Source of the DNA: an uncultured Bacteroides sp.
GTDB lineage: Bacteria; Bacteroidota; Bacteroidia; Bacteroidales; Bacteroidaceae
Direction of reading: 5' to 3'
Assembly: GCF_963666545.1 (NCBI RefSeq)
Contig: NZ_OY762899.1
Span: 682,001-746,000, forward strand
DNA: 64,000 nt
The position numbers were made by a program, and so were the translations under genes. The notes beneath the pieces were generated by a model that saw nothing but the letters and a program-made list of their open reading frames with translations, made no database searches and had not been told where the DNA came from. Each line of letters starts with the position of its first letter. Position 1 is the stretch's first letter. Below, piece by piece: positions 61,110 to 64,000 of the stretch.

Positions 61110-64000
61110 TTAGAAGTTCATGTTAACACCAATACAAAAACGTATGGAGCAAGGTGTATTGGCATCATCTTTAGCCAGCGAGTTTGCTTTGCTGGGTACT
61201 GACACTTCAGGGTCCTGTCCGGTATACTTGGTCCAAGTAAACAAGTCATAGCCTGTTGCATACACATTCATACTGCTCAATCCCCAATCTCTTACGATTT
61301 TTTTCGGTATGTGATAAGTCAGTGATGCCGATCTCAAGCGCACATACGAAGCATCTTCTACAAAACGATCAGAGCCCAGGAAGTTATATCCTTCATTGTA
61401 AAGTGCACGTGGAATATCCGTCATGTCTCCCTCATTTCTCCATCTTCTGAGCACTGCACGGCTTTGGTTATCAGGTTTATACATTGCTTCATTCGACATG
61501 CGCGCCGCATTGATGATTTTTTGTCCAAAACGTCCGTGAAAAAATGCATTAAGCGTCCAGTCTTTCCAACGTACCGAGAACCCGGCACCGCCTGTCACCA
61601 CAGGCATATAATTGCCCAAGTACACGATATCATATTCATTAATTACCCCATCGTGGTTGATGTCTTCATAAATAGCATCTCCCGGATATGCCGTAGCCGA
61701 TCCGTTTTTCATTACAATCGGATTACCCGATACATCGTTCATCACATTACCTTCCTTATCACGGGCAAAAGTGGCATCTTTGTTTTGGAAAACTCCTTTG
61801 TAACGATAACCGTAGAATGATCCCAGCGGACGATCCTCTTCCACCCGCACCGCATAATTTCCATTGCCAAACGCATAGTTTTCCTGAGCTATATTATCAG
61901 GCATGTCTGTCACTTTATTCGTATTGCGACTAAAGTTTACGTTAGCGGACACATTCCAGTCTTTACTATTATACAGAGTAACATCCGTACGGAATTCCCA
62001 TCCTTTGTTAGTCAGCTCACCCGAGTTAAAATACTTAATAGTCGTATATCCCGTACTCGAAGGTACATTCACGTCTTTCTGCAAGAGGTCTTTTACGTAT
62101 TTTTCATAATATTCAAACGTAAACCTCAATTTTCCTCTAAGAAGACCCAAGTCTATACCGTAATTATATTCGGTAGAGGTTGCCCACTTCAGATTATCCA
62201 ACTGCATACGCAATGGTCTGATAGCAGCCATATTCATATATTCGCCCAATGAACTAAAAGCTCCCAGATAAATAGAAGCACCACTTGGCGCATCACCACT
62301 CTGGCCCACACTAGCACGGAGTTTAAGTTCGTCCAGCCAATTTTGTTTTTTCAAAAACTTTTCATTGTGGACGTTCCATGAAATTCCCACCCCGGGGAAG
62401 TAGCCCATACGATGAGATTTACCCATAGCTGAGTTGCCTTCCATATTGATAGAACCCTGCAATACATATCGTTCCAGAAGCGTATAGTTTAATAAACCAA
62501 TGCTCGATACGCTTCTTACTTCTGAGTCGCCCGATCCTATACTTTCTACCGAACTTCCCACAATAGGATCTGATAAGCCCGACGATGCATTACCCGAAGT
62601 CGTACTCGAGTAGCTCGATTTCTGTGTCTGAGATGTTCTTACCAAGATATTGGCTATCAAATTATGCCTTCTGTTCCAATCTTTAATAAAAATAAGCTTG
62701 TTTTCTGTTTGCAAAGAGAATTGGTCGGAAGTCGCATCCGTGCTTTGGTTGGCATATTTGCTAGTCCATACCACTCCTGTAGCTACCTGAGGCAGAAACA
62801 TGCGCGTTTTCGTAGTACGCATGTTCATAGAAGCCCATCCTTTATAGGAGAGTCCTTTCATCAACTCATAATCCATACGGAAGGTGATTTTTCCTTCTCG
62901 CTGCATCGTGTTGTTTTTGCTCTCCTTTCCCATCGCAACCGGATTAAAATTCTCTTTGCCATTAAATTCACCTTCAAAGTCAGGAGTCTGATAAGAAAAA
63001 TATTGCGTAGAGCGTTCTCCCGTTGTTGGATCAATCCAATAAGGTGATTTATTAGGCATTTTGGTGAAAGCCTCACTACGCAAATTCGCCCAGTTGGCAT
63101 CTTTATCCGTCTGAGAATAAGCAAAATCAGCACCAAACTTCAACTTCTTTGAGAATTGATAATTTATGTTCATTGAACTGTTCAGTCGCTTCAATCCGGT
63201 GCCAATAGTAGTACCGCCATCAGAAAGATATCCGAGCGACAAACGATAGTTTGCCTTTTCACCACCACCAGACATCGAGAAATTGTTATCCCAGGTCAAC
63301 GCCGTTTGTCTTACTTCACTCAACCAGTCGGTATCTTGATTGTATTCATCGAAATATTTCCAGTCCGTATTATAACCTATTTCAGGCGTATCAAATAATA
63401 ATTTCAGGTATTTGTTTGTACTTCCCATTCCAGTGTAGTTGGCACTATTCCAAATAGATTCCTGTATCATCGCCACATATTCATTACCGCTTAGCATCGG
63501 AATACTTTCCGGCTCAATCTTTGCAGTAAACTTGCTGGAGAAAGAAAAATTAGTCTTTCCCGTTGAACCTTTTTTCGTTGTAATCATCAACACCCCATTG
63601 GCACCTTTAGTACCCCAAATAGCAGTGGCCGAGGCATCTTTCAATACCTCTATAGACTCAATGTCAGTTGGCGCAATGTTTAATAACGCACCCAAATCAT
63701 CATTATTAGCAGTAGAGAAATCAAAATCTTCGTCAATATTGGTGGTATAAGGAACTCCATCAATAACGATCAATGGTTCAGAAGACGAGTTAAGAGAGTT
63801 CGTGCCACGAATGTGGATAGAACCTCGAGCACCCGGATCACCACCACCCGAAATAATATCTACGCCACCAAGTCTACCTTGCAACGCTTCTTCCACCGAT
63901 GATACCGGTGATGCCGCAATCAAATCTTCCATTTTTATTTTTTGGGTTGCAGAGACTTGTTCTTTTTGCGTAATACCCATATCGTTCCGGTCAATACGTT
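61110..64000 (-). CDS. SusC-like TonB-dependent transporter, partial (5' end outside window)
   Basis: The reading frame is open to the right edge, so the ATG at 63980 is internal and the true start lies outside. The visible part (963 codons) begins in the plug: EALQGRLGGVDIISGGGDPG, IRGTNSLNSSSEPLIVIDGVPY, IESIEVLKDASATAIWGTKGANGVLMITTKKGS, then the full barrel with YPGDAIYEDINHDGVINEYDIVYLGN (a calcium-loop-like stretch common in SusC) and FVEDASYVRLRSASLTYHIP, ending FCIGVNMNF. Whether an STN domain is present cannot be seen. It heads the visible minus-strand operon of SusC, SusD, two fasciclin lipoproteins, SusC and SusD. Confidence 0.93.
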   Translation of the reverse strand, partial: RIDRNDMGITQKEQVSATQKIKMEDLIAASPVSSVEEALQGRLGGVDIISGGGDPGARGSIHIRGTNSLNSSSEPLIVIDGVPYTTNIDEDFDFSTANNDDLGALLNIAPTDIESIEVLKDASATAIWGTKGANGVLMITTKKGSTGKTNFSFSSKFTAKIEPESIPMLSGNEYVAMIQESIWNSANYTGMGSTNKYLKLLFDTPEIGYNTDWKYFDEYNQDTDWLSEVRQTALTWDNNFSMSGGGEKANYRLSLGYLSDGGTTIGTGLKRLNSSMNINYQFSKKLKFGADFAYSQTDKDANWANLRSEAFTKMPNKSPYWIDPTTGERSTQYFSYQTPDFEGEFNGKENFNPVAMGKESKNNTMQREGKITFRMDYELMKGLSYKGWASMNMRTTKTRMFLPQVATGVVWTSKYANQSTDATSDQFSLQTENKLIFIKDWNRRHNLIANILVRTSQTQKSSYSSTTSGNASSGLSDPIVGSSVESIGSGDSEVRSVSSIGLLNYTLLERYVLQGSINMEGNSAMGKSHRMGYFPGVGISWNVHNEKFLKKQNWLDELKLRASVGQSGDAPSGASIYLGAFSSLGEYMNMAAIRPLRMQLDNLKWATSTEYNYGIDLGLLRGKLRFTFEYYEKYVKDLLQKDVNVPSSTGYTTIKYFNSGELTNKGWEFRTDVTLYNSKDWNVSANVNFSRNTNKVTDMPDNIAQENYAFGNGNYAVRVEEDRPLGSFYGYRYKGVFQNKDATFARDKEGNVMNDVSGNPIVMKNGSATAYPGDAIYEDINHDGVINEYDIVYLGNYMPVVTGGAGFSVRWKDWTLNAFFHGRFGQKIINAARMSNEAMYKPDNQSRAVLRRWRNEGDMTDIPRALYNEGYNFLGSDRFVEDASYVRLRSASLTYHIPKKIVRDWGLSSMNVYATGYDLFTWTKYTGQDPEVSVPSKANSLAKDDANTPCSIRFCIGVNMNF

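Overview
The window looks like chromosomal DNA of a gut- or digester-type Bacteroides. The evidence is the SusC/SusD pairs, a hybrid two-component regulator, lipoproteins with short MKK-type signals, promoters of the TTTG/TAnnTTTG (-33/-7) kind, little Shine-Dalgarno sequence and an A+T-rich composition. I saw no rRNA, tRNA, CRISPR array, insertion sequence or phage gene.

Positions 1-12060 are an arabinan-type polysaccharide utilization locus: a GH43 gene cut by the left edge (minus strand), a one-protein hybrid histidine kinase/AraC regulator, and SusC, SusD and a second GH43. Positions 12104-19905 are the L-arabinose catabolic operon: aldose 1-epimerase, sodium symporter, Nudix-type AraR, then araD, araA and araB. 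GH97 and GH51 exo-enzymes follow, then transketolase and RpiB, which pass the pentose phosphates into central metabolism. A GH28 polygalacturonase (26570) adds a pectin-backbone activity. Together the genes cut arabinan/pectin side chains outside or in the periplasm, import arabinose, and convert it through ribulose and xylulose 5-phosphate. Two shared DNA motifs tie the region together: GTCCACC direct repeats 21 bp apart in front of both GH43-side and SusC-side promoters, and an AGTGT-N7-ACACT palindrome in front of SusC and of the ara operon.

Positions 28109-40588 are mainly housekeeping: a four-subunit 2-oxoacid:ferredoxin oxidoreductase operon with a small membrane protein inside it, a porin and a solute-binding protein, a Gfo/Idh/MocA oxidoreductase, an ECF sigma operon with a putative anti-sigma and two envelope proteins, guanine deaminase, an outer-membrane barrel protein and a radical SAM protein.

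Positions 40706-50671 are a second locus, FecR anti-sigma, STN-type SusC, SusD, GH13 and a secreted GH65 glucosidase, probably for alpha-glucosides. An ECF sigma gene meets it tail to tail. Positions 51351-64000 (minus strand) hold SusC (cut by the right edge), SusD, two fasciclin-domain lipoproteins, a divergent SusC and another SusD. No enzyme of this third locus lies in the window, so its substrate is unknown. Intergenic gaps carry several perfect hairpin terminators, three different clusters of palindromic repeats and one promoter-terminator pair that may make a small RNA.
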